From: Ectocarpus siliculosus
Lineage: Eukaryota; Sar; Phaeophyceae; Ectocarpales; Ectocarpaceae
Length of the DNA: 64,000 bases
Reading direction: 5' to 3'
Assembly (NCBI GenBank): GCA_000310025.1
Contig: FN649728.1
Location: 6,772,347-6,836,346 of the forward strand
Positions within the stretch are counted from its first letter, which is position 1, and every line of letters starts with the position of its first letter. A program made the position numbers and the translations under genes. Below the pieces are notes generated by a model. That model did no database searches and was not told where the DNA came from. It saw nothing but the letters and a program-made list of their open reading frames with translations. Shown piece after piece: positions 1-9,914 of this stretch.

Positions 1-290
1 AGCGGGGGGGGTAAGGGCGGCCGTTTAAGTGGGGGGGGAGGGACCCCCAAAATTGGCCCCCCCCCGGGGGATTTCGGAGGGCTTTTTAACCCTTTTATTT
101 TTTTTTTTCGCTTTTTGCCGGGGTGGGGGCCGGGTTCCCCCGGGGTTGGGGGTTTTCAAGGACCCCCCGGGGCCCGGGGGTTTGGAGAATTTTTTTTTTT
201 TTCCGGGGGGGGGGGGGGGGAAAAAGGTGGGCCCCCCCCCCCCCCCCCCGCCCCCCGGAATCCCAATAAATCCACGGGACCTCCTACACC
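1..290. other. homopolymer-rich, probably low-quality contig edge
   Basis: This stretch is made of long runs of G, C and T, including a G run near 205-220, a C run near 230-250 and T runs near 98-108 and 190-201. From about 290 onward the sequence becomes ordinary. The sharp change and the position at the start of the window suggest the unreliable end of a contig. The glycine/proline-rich open frames here are translations of homopolymers and are not annotated as genes. Confidence 0.6.
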
Positions 291-560
291 TCATGATGTC
301 GGTCCATGGTGTTGGTGTTTCTTCTGCTGCTGCTCGTGATTGAACTAGCTAGCCTACGCTTCTCGTAGGTGTCCCATCTTTTGCATCGTTATCGTTATCG
401 TCGTCGAAAGAATTCCGGTCATAAGCCGGAGACATTGGTCCGTCATTTGCCGTATGCCCTCGTCAACGCTGTGTGGCAACCGCCGCCGCAGGAAGCCGAA
501 GAGGCGAAGAGCGGGGGCGAAGAAGAAGAGCAGCAGGCAGGAGAGGCAGCAGCGGCGGCA

Positions 561-3500
561 ATGATAGACTCGGTCGGAGCAGTCGCTCTCGCGGCCGAAG
601 CTCTCTCCCCCTCCAAGCACCAGCAGCAGCAGGGGGGGGGACAAGAAGCGGCCGGGAGCAGCACTCTCTCGCTCTCCCCCCGATTGCTGTCTCCAGGATC
701 GGGGGCGGTAACGCCCAACAACGCCACTGCTGCCGAACTGTCTCCCATGCTCCCCCCGGCGCCCCTGCCATCGGGGGCGGTGGTAAGCCGCGCTGCGGCA
801 GCAGCGGCGGCGGCGGCGGGACGAGGCAGCGGGACGGGGCTCGGAGCGCTGCTGTCCCCCGGGGGAGGGGGTGTCCCGCTCGGCGCCGGCGCGCAGGCGG
901 CGATTGCGGCGGGCTTGGCGAGCGGGGTGGTTCGAGTCGGGGTCGGGTGCCTCGTGACTAACCCCAAGAAGCCGGGCTGTGTTTTGATTGGCAAGAGGAA
1001 GGGGTCCATCGGAGCGGGAACCTGGGCTCTTCCAGGTATGCGTGTGTGTGTGTTTTTTTTTTTTTTGTGTCTTACACATTAGCATTGACCGCGCTAACCG
1101 ACTGACCGATGAAAAGACGTCAGTCTCAGTGTGGTGTGTGTGTGCGTGTCTTTGATATTAACGTCGACCGCGCTAACCGGCTGACCAATGAAAATACGCC
1201 AATCTTGTGGCGGGATAAAGCATATGTGTGTGTGTGTCTTGAATATTTGCGTCGACCGCGCGAACCGGCTGCCCAATGAAAATACGTCAGTCTCGTTGCG
1301 GAGAGAAAAAATCGTTCTAAAGGCCATGATCTGGGACCCCGTGAGGGGGCGTATTGCGTGCATGTGTTGTGTTTTAACGAGCAATGGATACCTGGTAGCC
1401 TTTTCCACATATAACGGTCCAGGATAATAGTTGTAAGCTAGGATTCATAAATAGTTTCGTGTGACCTCCCCGCGGTTCTACCACAGCGACCGGACTGTTT
1501 GAGAAGTTAGTTGGCAGTGAAGAAGTTGAACACTTTGCAGCTAAGATCTTCACGCTCAACATTAGACTGTACCGAGCACAAGAAGTTGAGTGCCATTTGT
1601 GAGAGCCCGGTTGAGAACCCCCACACTAAAATTAAACCTATGTTGCGGCATTAGTATGTAGCCCGCGAGAGGAACTAAAGAACCCCAGCATCAGCCAAGA
1701 CCTAGGGGTTCTCAAGTGCGGACGCTATCCTGTATTACAGGGGTTTTGTTTTTGTTGGATGGCGTGCCGGTTTTGAGGTTCCGCTCGATGTCCGGGGGGC
1801 ACCACAGAATTGTACCACGAGAGGGAGGGTGGCACGTTTTCCTGGCGGTGGTTTATCCGGACGAATGCCATTCCGGGCTTTGTCGTGTGGTGGTCGTCAT
1901 GTGATGGGTTTTTTGGGTCGGATGCACCGTAGAGTGTCCTCGAGTGTGAAGTCTCTGGCATTCTCTCCCGCGCGCGTGGAGGTTGGGGGATTTGTTTTTC
2001 ATTTCCTAGAATGTTGGCCAAGCTCTCGCTAGAGTTGTCACGGCTATGATCATCGTCCAACAGAAACAACAACTCTCAAAAAAACAATCAAATCCCCCCT
2101 GTGTTGTGCTAGATACCTTCCTCCATTGTGATCCTGTCGAGGGCTACCTCTCTCCGTTTGTTGTGTAAACCCCGACTTCGCCATGTATTTGCGGGAGGTG
2201 AAGCAGACTGACTGGCGCCAGAATAGATGCAGAGAAAACACTCAACACACACCATCACACACACAGAGGTTTGCCATTACTCGACTCTATTCATCCCGAC
2301 CACGCCACTCGGGTTATCTCCATCGGGGGGATTTTTTTCTTGCCATATGTATGTAGCTCGGACGTCCCCTCCGTGCAGTCGGATTGACGCCACATCGTCG
2401 TCTGCCTTGTCTCAATCTTGCCTTGTCTGACCTCTGGTGTTGCGCGTGTCTCGTCTATGCCTCCACTCGCGTGTGCTGCGCGTTGTCGTTTCGCATCGCT
2501 TTCGGGGGGTGCCGCGGAATCGTCGCGTCCATCCTCCCAAGGGGGTCACTTGGAGGTCGGGGAGGAGTGGCCGAGGTGTGCGGAGAGAGAAGTGCTTGAG
2601 GAGACTGGGCTGGAGGTGAGGCGTCCAACTCGTGTGTGTGTGTTTTTTTGTATTATTAGCATCGACCGCGCTAACCGGCTGGCCAATGAAAAGACACCAG
2701 TCTCAGTGCGGTTGAAAACGCAAAATGCTTCCAACGGCCATGATCTGGGACCACGTGTGTGTGTGTGTGTTTTTTATTATTGGCATCGACCGCGCTAACC
2801 GGCTGGCCAATGAAAAGACACCAGTCTCAGTGCGGTTGAAAACGCAAAATGCTTCCAACGGCCATGATCTGGGACCACGTGTGTGTTTTTTTTTTTATTT
2901 TTAGCATCGACCGCGCTAACCGGCTGGCCAATGAAAAGACACCAGTCTCAGTGCGGTTGAAAACGCAAAATGCTTCCAACGGCCATGATCTGGGACCACG
3001 TGTGTGTGTGTGTTTTTTTTTATTATTAGCATCGACCGCGCTAACCGGCTGACCAATGAGAAGACGTCAGTCTTAGTGCGGTGGAAAACACGAAACACTT
3101 CTAGCTGCCATGAACTGGGACCCCGTGAGGGGGCAGCATGGGTGAGGCTAATTTGTAAATGTGGGTTTGTGTTTTCTTAATATTGCCCAACGAATCCATC
3201 CCTCTCAAAGAAAAGAGTCGAGAAGATAGATAAGCAATATATCCTTAGCGTCAGACGAGGCTACCTGTATTTTGCAGTAGCACCGACCGCGCTAACCGGC
3301 TGATCTTGGTGGGATAAACAACACGCGAACATGCTTTCCACACAGACACGAAGAAGGCAGTCAACACCGGCGTTTTTTCTCCGCTACGGCGTGACCTAGG
3401 TTATTTTATAGCGGGTGTGATCGTGTCGACTTTGCTTGCGTGTTTATGGGTCTCAAAAATTACCCCCAAGAGCACGCGGATCAGAGCATGTACCGCAACA

Positions 3501-5158
3501 CACCGATCTTCGGATCGTTCACCAGTGTCTTCAACGCCCCCCAAGACATGCTGAAAGGGGCTGTCCAGCACGATACAGGGAAACGTGGGTCGGCCGAGTC
3601 GACAGCGTGGTCCCGTGCGTCGGCGTGCCTATGTCGAACGCTCTTGATCTTTCGAGGTTGCTGCTGTCACCCCCAGGTTTCTCGGCTGCATTACTCGCCC
3701 TAACGTACGCTGCCGCCCAACCCTAGAACATTTCTCGGTTGCATTACATTGCCTAACGTACGCTGCCGCCTAACCCTATCACATTTCTCGGTTGCATTAC
3801 TTTGCCTAACGTACGCTGCCGCCTAACCCTAGCACATTTCTCGGCTGCGTTACTCGCCTAGCGTACGCTGCCGCCCAACCCTAGCAGACACGTTAGGTGG
3901 AGACTCCCACTTCTTCGCCCTGTCACATGCTGCCACCTAACGAGAGCACTACTCCTACACACTCGCTGCTACACGCCGCCGTCTCCGTAGATGGAGACTT
4001 CCATTTATTTCCTCGCCCCATCACATGCTGCCACCTAGCACTAGCCCTGCCCCTGCTGCACGCCACCATCTCTCCAGGTGGAGACTTCCACCTCCTCGTC
4101 CTATCACATGCTGCCACCTAGCACTAGCCCTGCCCCTGCTGCACGCCGCCATCTCTTCAGGTGGAGACTTGCACCTCCTCGTCCTATCACATGCTTCCAC
4201 CAATAGCCAGAGCCCTAACCCCCCTGCACACCGCCGTCTCTTTAAGGTGGAGACCCCAACGTTCTCGTGGGTGATGAACAACCCCAACATGGAGGGCGGA
4301 AAGCACTACGTTACCGTCTTCATGCTCGCACCCGTCGCCAACCCGGACAAGGAGCCGATCCTCATGGAACCCAACAAATGCGAAGGTAGGTAGGTAGGGC
4401 GGAGGAGGAGACGGCCGGTTGTGTAGTGCTGGGTAGATGGTGCGTGAGCACGCGCAGCCGTGGGTCTGTTGGACGTGACGTTAAGCTGTCACACCCCCTG
4501 CATGGACTGCTTTTCAAAGCCCGACTACTCACACAACAAAGAGCATGTCGACCTCAATTTCGCGTCTTTCGGAAAGTTCTCTCCGACAAGGCGGTCGCAA
4601 CGCCGCCATTTTCGGCACCGTTGGTATTTCTGCTGTGAAGTAATCGAATTTTGGAAAAATGGTCCAGGGGGTGTGATATCTTGTGTCATAACGGTGTCGG
4701 GTGGGTATGTGCAAGGCCGGTTCACCCGCCCTGTAGCGGGCACGCACCCTCTCCCAGGCAATAAACGTCTTGATCGTTCCTCTAGTATCTGTGCCACGAT
4801 TGTATTTCACCCGGACAGTGGAGGCTACCCGCCATGTGTAATCCGCCCTACAGCAGCCGTGGCTGTCCTTTCTTGGATTTTCACTTGTGCAACGTTGGTT
4901 GTGTCAAAACTGAAATTTCGTTGTGCAAACTTCACTTGTGGAACAGGGTGGTCGTGGGAGACCTGGAAGTCGTTAGAAGATCGTCCCGGGCAGAAGAGAA
5001 AAAGTCGAGCACGAGGCGGGCCGTGTGGAGGAGGAGGAGGAGCAGGAGCAGCAGGAGGAGGAAGCGGTGCCGGAAGATGGGCGCCGGGGGAGCGTCTGTT
5101 CCATCCCCTGGCCGCCCTCCGGAGCACCACCTACGACCCCTTCAAGGGCGTCCTTTGA
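561..5158 (+). CDS. Nudix hydrolase, NUDT15/MTH2-like (4 exons)
   Basis: Exons: 561-1035, 2542-2615, 4247-4385, 4947-5158. All three introns are GT-AG, and the joined frame is 900 nt (299 residues plus TGA). Residues about 115-160 begin the Nudix fold ([11 protein letters not shown], then [14 protein letters not shown]). The Nudix box is created by the exon 1/2 join ([12 protein letters not shown], then REVLEETGL) and fits GX5EX7REUXEEXGU exactly. Exon 3 carries [10 protein letters not shown] and exon 4 carries WSWETW and, at the C-terminus, TYDPFKGVL; all have NUDT15 counterparts. The family hydrolyses (oxidised) nucleoside triphosphates to monophosphates with Mg2+, usually in the cytosol. 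The protein is almost twice the usual size of about 165 residues. It has an N-terminal extension of about 115 residues rich in Ala, Gly, Ser and Pro (Q and A runs), and a Gly/Arg-rich insert before the C-terminus. The start at 561 is the first ATG in the open frame. The frame stays open upstream to about 369 without an ATG, so an extra 5' exon is possible. Confidence 0.87.
1083..3303 (+). repeat. intronic dispersed/tandem repeat, core CGACCGCGCTAACCGGCTG
   Basis: About eight copies of a unit with the core CGACCGCGCTAACCGGCTG lie in introns 1 and 2 of the Nudix gene. Diverged copies start near 1083, 1161 and 1246. A tight array with a period of about 123 bp starts near 2660, 2783, 2905 and 3030, and a partial copy lies near 3283. 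A full unit runs from the core through CAATGAAAAGAC, CAGTCTCAGTGCGG and CATGATCTGGGACC to a (GT)n-T(n)-ATTATTAG stretch that precedes the next core. The array copies are nearly identical, so they arose recently. One further copy sits in an intron of the 5'-nucleotidase gene near 57268. Confidence 0.85.
3440..3703 (+). pseudogene. unrecognised open frame inside Nudix intron 2
   Basis: An 87-codon frame begins [16 protein letters not shown] and continues with [20 protein letters not shown]. The first 50 residues have the mixed composition of a real protein and are neither low-complexity nor repeat-derived. The end runs into the minisatellite downstream. It has no counterpart in the Nudix family and is skipped by the exon 2/exon 3 join. 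It could be a nested gene, a gene fragment carried by an element, or chance. I do not recognise it. Confidence 0.2.
3672..3890 (+). repeat. 53-bp minisatellite in Nudix intron 2
   Basis: Four tandem units of about 53 bp contain CATTTCTCGGTTGCATTAC, then TAACGTACGCTGCCGCC, then TAACCCTA. The units differ by a few substitutions. The array abuts the next minisatellite downstream. Confidence 0.85.
3887..4290 (+). repeat. 86-bp minisatellite that includes the exon 3 splice acceptor
   Basis: Units of 83-94 bp contain CTGCCACCTAGCACTAGCC, then GCACGCC, then CTCTCCAG followed by GTGGAGACTTCCACCTCC. The AG/GTGGAG (or ATGGAG) junction recurs at 3897, 3991, 4078 and 4161. The final unit, with its junction at 4247, is the real 3' splice site and the first bases of Nudix exon 3. 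The array therefore appears to be an amplification of the intron/exon boundary. All four upstream acceptor-like sites lie out of frame with exon 3 (86, 169, 256 and 350 nt upstream). Confidence 0.8.
4459..4696 (+). mobile_element. MITE copy 1, in Nudix intron 3
   Basis: This is a diverged member of the five-copy MITE family described at 29251-29473. The left arm carries TGTCACACCCCCTGCATGGA followed by TTTTCAAAGC. The centre has GCAACGCCGCCATTTTCGGC. The right arm has ATCGAATTTTGGAAAAATGG then GTCCAGGGGGTGTGATATC. It lies wholly inside the intron between exons 3 and 4, so it should be removed by splicing. Confidence 0.7.
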
Positions 5159-5269
5159 GCGCGGCGTTGCTGCGGCAAGGAGCAGCAACCGAACGCCTCA
5201 GCATTTTTTTTTTTTGTTGTTGCGATACAGTAGCCCGTCGGCACGACCTGGGTTGCCTGCCGAAACCGT

Positions 5270-5297
<28 letters not shown>
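5270..5297 (+). repeat. (CAG)n microsatellite
   Basis: About nine uninterrupted CAG triplets lie roughly 110 bp after the stop codon of the Nudix gene, probably in its 3' untranslated or flanking region. It is not inside a recognised coding frame. Confidence 0.9.
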
Positions 5298-5299
<2 letters not shown>

Positions 5300-5300
<1 letters not shown>

Positions 5301-7724
5301 ACGGTGTAACATAGTTATACGGGGAGAGGTTTTGACCCTCCTCAACCTTAAGGTGGGGCTCGATAGCGGTTCTTACCCCGGACGGCTGTTGACACGCGCG
5401 TTCCATCCACGCCGCTGGGACGTGACCCTGCAGCTCCGCTACCGATTGATGATGGGACCCGCTCGTACGGCGTCACCATGTTGCCGTTTTGGAATGTCGA
5501 TTGGATCCTTTGACACTAGCTTCACCCGTAGGCCACCTGCATATGAATTGTTGGTTCCGAGTTCGGAGCGCTGGATATGAAGTATTGCTTCTGACTCCAG
5601 AGAGTTGGTTGGTAACGTGGGGAGTGATACATGTAGCACAAGCCCCGCTGTGTTGATTCGCTAAGGGGGCAAGATGATGCAGATACTACGTCCAAGGGAA
5701 ATAGATCACCAGTCGCTGGATTTTGGTTGTGCGGTTGATAACGCCGTCGGGGGGAAGAGGCCGGGCAGGGTGGGTGTATACCCATTGTTAGCCGGCTACT
5801 GGTGATCGCCCGCCCCCTTCGTTGAAGAGCACCGGTGATGTAGAGGTATGTACCGCCCCGGTTGGTTTGAAATTTCCCACCAGCGAAATTATTGTCGAGC
5901 TTTTTGCCGGAGAACGGGTTACAAGTCTTTTTTTGTGGTGTTTGAAGGCAATCATTTTATTTTCTTGTCTGTGTTTAAATTCTTATCGTCGCTGGGGCTG
6001 CACAACAAACCTTTACAATGGTAGTGCTCTCTGCTTGTGTTTTATGCTTGAATGGGTACATATATACGACGGGCCTTGTGGTTGTTTTTGATTGGTCGGT
6101 TTTACGGCGACAAGGAGTGCAGCATGTGCCTAAACGGGGCCCTGCCTCCGTCGACTACGTTGCTGCCACAAACGCACAACAGACGGAAGACCTTAAAAAC
6201 CGGCTGCTACACTAGGACAGCAACCTATCTATCTCTCCCCTCGTCTTGATACTTTTTGAGGCGGGAAACAATGGTATAAAGGACAAAAACGCTGCTACAC
6301 TTAAGGCAGCAAGCGACCTAGGTATGTGCTTGTACTTCGTACCATCTATTAAGGCGAAAAAGAATGAGAGAATCGGCACGGTGACGATCGTAAATCGTGT
6401 TTGGTTGGCAGTAAGCGTGGAGCTGCACGCGTGTAGGGGGTGGTGCAGAGAGGATACAACCCACGGAGCGCCCTGGGAGGTTTCAGCCGCGAACGGGTGC
6501 TTGCTCGGAATGGAAGAGCAAGATAAGGGGGAATGGGAGAAAGAGAGCGAAAGACAAGAGAGAGACAGCGACAGAGAGAGGCGTGCGTAAACGGGTACCA
6601 CTCGGTTACACACAGTGGTCGTTTCCTTATCCTCCGACTTTGGGTGTTCCTGTACTGAATTAGATTCCCGTGCCATTCTTGTAAAACTCAGGGGGAGTGC
6701 AGAGGCAGGCCACGGAATTCGGCGTAGTATACATTATGCGTGGCTCGAGAGATTCGGGGTCGGCAGGGAGAGGAGACCGGTCAGTCCAGTGTGACAGGAC
6801 CAGGTGCCATCGGGAGCTCTCTCACGCGGGGGGAAAATTTGGTTGATTGTAAGTGGGGGAAAGCGATGCTCGTCATTGTTGTGTTATTTTATGTAATGTG
6901 GATGTCGAAAAACTCTATGATGTTCGGAAGTGAACAAGGCGTTCGTTAATGCGGTGTGTGGTGCATGATGTGTTGCACTCAGCACGAGAACTGCCGTAAC
7001 CGTTGTGGTTTCGCCCCCAAACCCTCGTGTTATCCACACAGCTATGCTACATACTACGGGCTTGTTTTCCTGTTGCTTTCATCACCCTTTCTTTTCATGA
7101 CCTTCGGTGAAAACTATCATACTGCGAGGTAGAAGTCATGGCGTACGTGGGCCATAGTCTACAGCATGTAGGTCGTGTCATGACTTTGCGATTGTGCACG
7201 CGCGCCACACCCTCTCGACATTTCCGTACCCGCAACGACCAAAAAGGCGACGGCACCCACCAGAGTCGATTCGTCCGTTTTCAGGAGCTCGAGGCACTCC
7301 TATTAGACCTTCTTTCCTTTCGTCATCCCATTTACTAATAGTTCTGGACTTCGCCCCATACCTATCTTTCGGTACAATTGTTTTTGACAACCAGCCGGGG
7401 TCACGAGGAAGGCCCGCCACGTGTTTGCGCGGTGCTTGCCTTGGTTATTCGTCTCGAAAAGAATTCCAGCTGTTCCTTTTCCTGCGCCGACCGTGAGGTT
7501 GCACGTGTATTGCGTTCTTGACGTTCTGCAAATAAATGCAGAATGCAAACTCATCATTTTGTGCGATGGCGCGAATTGCTCAGGCGCCAGCCACACTGAG
7601 TGCTGCGACCCCCCTCTCCAGGGCGTTCCCGATGGAGATGTGAGTGTTTCGAAAATCATGGTAAATGTTTGCTTTTTGACACAAGAGGTAGGTAAACACG
7701 TGCGCGGACGGATTCGCCCCCTTC
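5300..7724. other. no recognised gene (2.4 kb)
   Basis: Open frames here are short and have no motifs I recognise. An AG-rich tract lies at 6490-6590, and G-rich/C-rich alternation near 6820-7010. The right boundary is the start of the LTR element. Nothing supports a gene. Confidence 0.5.
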
Positions 7725-8190
7725 TGTCACGGTAGCATGAACGGGCGCTAAATACTGAGAATCATTCCATTTCACGATGGTTTGAGGAGGGCTAGGGTAT
7801 ACCCCAGGGTGTACCTGAATCATTGGCGGAGCCCCTCTAGAGCTCCGCCTCAACACGTGTTTTGGGTGATCGCTCACTGTTAACACGGCCAATCTCGGAA
7901 GAGGAACTTTGACCCACATCGCTAAGCAGCAACCAATTGTGAGTCAATGCATGAGGTAGACCCCCCTTGCTAATCCCGCCTTGATTAGACCCACAGGGCT
8001 AGACCCACAGGGACGGTATCCCTTTTGCTAGCCCCCAACTTGAATCCAATGGTAAGATACCATGAACCTGACCATGAAATGGAGGAAACTGACCATGAAA
8101 TGGAAGAAACTAATTGAACCCTAGCCAGTGCTTGTTACGCTAACACATGAGTGAGCTACCCTAAGCGATAGCGTGATAACCTCTGTGACA
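7725..8190 (+). repeat. left LTR
   Basis: This 466-bp terminal repeat has TGTCAC/GTGACA ends and is indistinguishable by eye from the copy at 9386-9851. It contains a short inner tandem repeat (ACCATGAAATGGA(G/A)GAAACT twice, near 8088-8110). Confidence 0.92.
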
Positions 8191-8429
8191 TGGTGGAGGA
8201 GTAGGGATTAGCTGAAGACTCCGTCGTCGCGGCATCTCTGTATACTTTGGTGAATAGACGGGTGGTCCAGGGCGCTGGAGGAATAGCGTCCGCATGGGCA
8301 TGGGAGTATAGAGGAAAGTATCAGGATGGCACCACTACTTCTCCGTGGATCACCGAAGACACTGCCAGAGACAGTTTCTCGCCTCTGTAACTTGATGTTT
8401 TTCATGCACTGTGGGAAGACTTTCACGGG

Positions 8430-8717
8430 GTGAATATCGCACCACGACCCCCGGGACCGCCGTCGCGAGGAGAACGCGAAGTAGCAACGCGGACCGAAGC
8501 TCTCGCGGAATTTCCCTGTGGAACCATGGTTGGACGGGAGCTCATGGATCAAGAGAGCAATACTGTGATCAGCAGAGGGAAGGTCTGCGATTCCTATGAT
8601 ACGTATCGGAGGGTGGAGTTCAGTGACGGAGATTGGGAAGAGCTCAATCGCAGGAAGCTAAGGCGTCGAATGGATCTTGCCACCAGACTCCCACCGCTGA
8701 CCGCTCAAGAATCGTGA
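8430..8717 (+). CDS. short ORF inside the LTR element
   Basis: This 95-codon frame contains REVATRTEALAEFPCGTMV and, near residues 64-80, VEFSDGDWEELNRRKLRR. The FSDGDWEEL stretch resembles segments near the C-terminus of Ty3/gypsy-type polyproteins, so this may be a remnant of pol. That reading is an inference from one short motif. There is no catalytic motif, and the frame may be non-functional. Confidence 0.4.
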   Translation: MNIAPRPPGPPSRGEREVATRTEALAEFPCGTMVGRELMDQESNTVISRGKVCDSYDTYRRVEFSDGDWEELNRRKLRRRMDLATRLPPLTAQES

Positions 8718-8790
8718 AGTCGTACACTGCCTGCCATCTTCCGTCCTCCATGCGGGAAGCTGGGGGGGGTGTGACGGCAGTGTCACGAAT

Positions 8791-9115
8791 GAGGAGTTGC
8801 AAGATCGTCTTCTACAGCGGAAGATCGTCCTCAACAGTCGGTGATCGTCGGTCAAGATGCAAGATCGTCGTCATAGTCGTCGGTCTGTGAAGACTGTTGG
8901 TGGAAGAACATCTTCAACAGTGGAAGATCACCTGAGGAGTTCCAAGATCGTCTTCTACAGCGGAAGATCGTCCTCAACAGTCGGTGATCGTCGGTCAAGA
9001 CGCAAGATCATCGTCATAGTCGTCGGTCTGTGGAGACTGTTTGTGGAAGAACGTCTTCAACAGTGGAAGATCACCTTCTTCAGTGGACGATCGCCTTCTT
9101 CAGTCCAAGATCGTC
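8791..9115 (+). repeat. 143-bp tandem repeat inside the LTR element
   Basis: Two near-identical units start at GAGGAGTTGCAAGATCG (8791) and GAGGAGTTCCAAGATCG (8934), followed by a degenerate third. The units are themselves built from the shorter motif (G/C)AAGATCGTC. Confidence 0.8.
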
Positions 9116-9385
9116 ATCGTCAAGGAGTCCGGTATACGGCGGCCAAAGTACTAACGGCCGTCATTCGGGGTCGATGATTTCAGCAATGTAACATCGACGT
9201 CGAACACACCGGCATCCGTCCTCTCGAGGTTAAAATCCATTTTTTTGTGGTTTAACCTGGGGGAGGGCGGCATCCTCCCTTTTCAGATCTATATTCCCGG
9301 CGTGGTTTGATCTGAGGAGGGAGAAGCACACGTTCTGCTACCTCCTTAGCATTTTGTGTTTTTCAACACATGTATGCTGGGGGGG

Positions 9386-9851
9386 TGTCACGGTAGCATG
9401 AACGGGCGCTAAATACTGAGAATCATTCCATTTCACGATGGTTTGAGGAGGGCTAGGGTATACCCCAGGGTGTACCTGAATCATTGGCGGAGCCCCTCTA
9501 GAGCTCCGCCTCAACACGTGTTTTGGGTGATCGCTCACTGTTAACACGGCCAATCTCGGAAGAGGAACTTTGACCCACATCGCTAAGCAGCAACCAATTG
9601 TGAGTCAATGCATGAGGTAGACCCCCCTTGCTAATCCCGCCTTGATTAGACCCACAGGGCTAGACCCACAGGGACGGTATCCCTTTTGCTAGCCCCCAAC
9701 TTGAATCCAATGGTAAGATACCATGAACCTGACCATGAAATGGAGGAAACTGACCATGAAATGGAAGAAACTAATTGAACCCTAGCCAGTGCTTGTTACG
9801 CTAACACATGAGTGAGCTACCCTAAGCGATAGCGTGATAACCTCTGTGACA
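9386..9851 (+). repeat. right LTR
   Basis: This is the 466-bp match to the left LTR, preceded by a G-rich polypurine-like run and followed directly by the CTTC target-site duplication. Confidence 0.92.
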
Positions 9852-9914
9852 CTTCGACAACCCCTTGACAACCCTCTTGTTCTTGCGCACACACGTTCTT
9901 TCTGACAACCAACG

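Larger units (their letters stand above)
7725..9851 (+). mobile_element. complete non-autonomous LTR retrotransposon
   Basis: Two 466-bp direct repeats (7725-8190 and 9386-9851) read as identical. Each begins TGTCAC and ends GTGACA, the TG...CA form of LTRs. The element is bounded by the same 4 bp, CTTC, on both sides (7721-7724 and 9852-9855), which is a target-site duplication. A G-run just before the 3' LTR (about 9379-9385) is a plausible polypurine tract. The 1,195-bp interior has one short open frame and a tandem repeat, with no reverse transcriptase, integrase or protease. It must have been mobilised by an autonomous relative. Identical LTRs indicate a recent insertion. Confidence 0.92.

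Noticed and set aside
369-1082. Nudix ORF starting at 369 and ending at 1082 as a single-exon protein
   Set aside because: The first codon at 369 is GTG, not ATG, and the last residues (MRVCVFFFF...) come from reading into the GT-rich intron. The frame is cut at the donor at 1036.
2640-3140. Introner-type elements generating introns
   Set aside because: The units lie inside larger introns rather than being whole introns, and the related copy in the nucleotidase gene is antisense, so they do not behave as splice-bounded introners.
5131-5406. Leucine-rich minus-strand ORF near 5271-5296
   Set aside because: It is the translation of the (CAG)n microsatellite complement and lies downstream of the Nudix stop.
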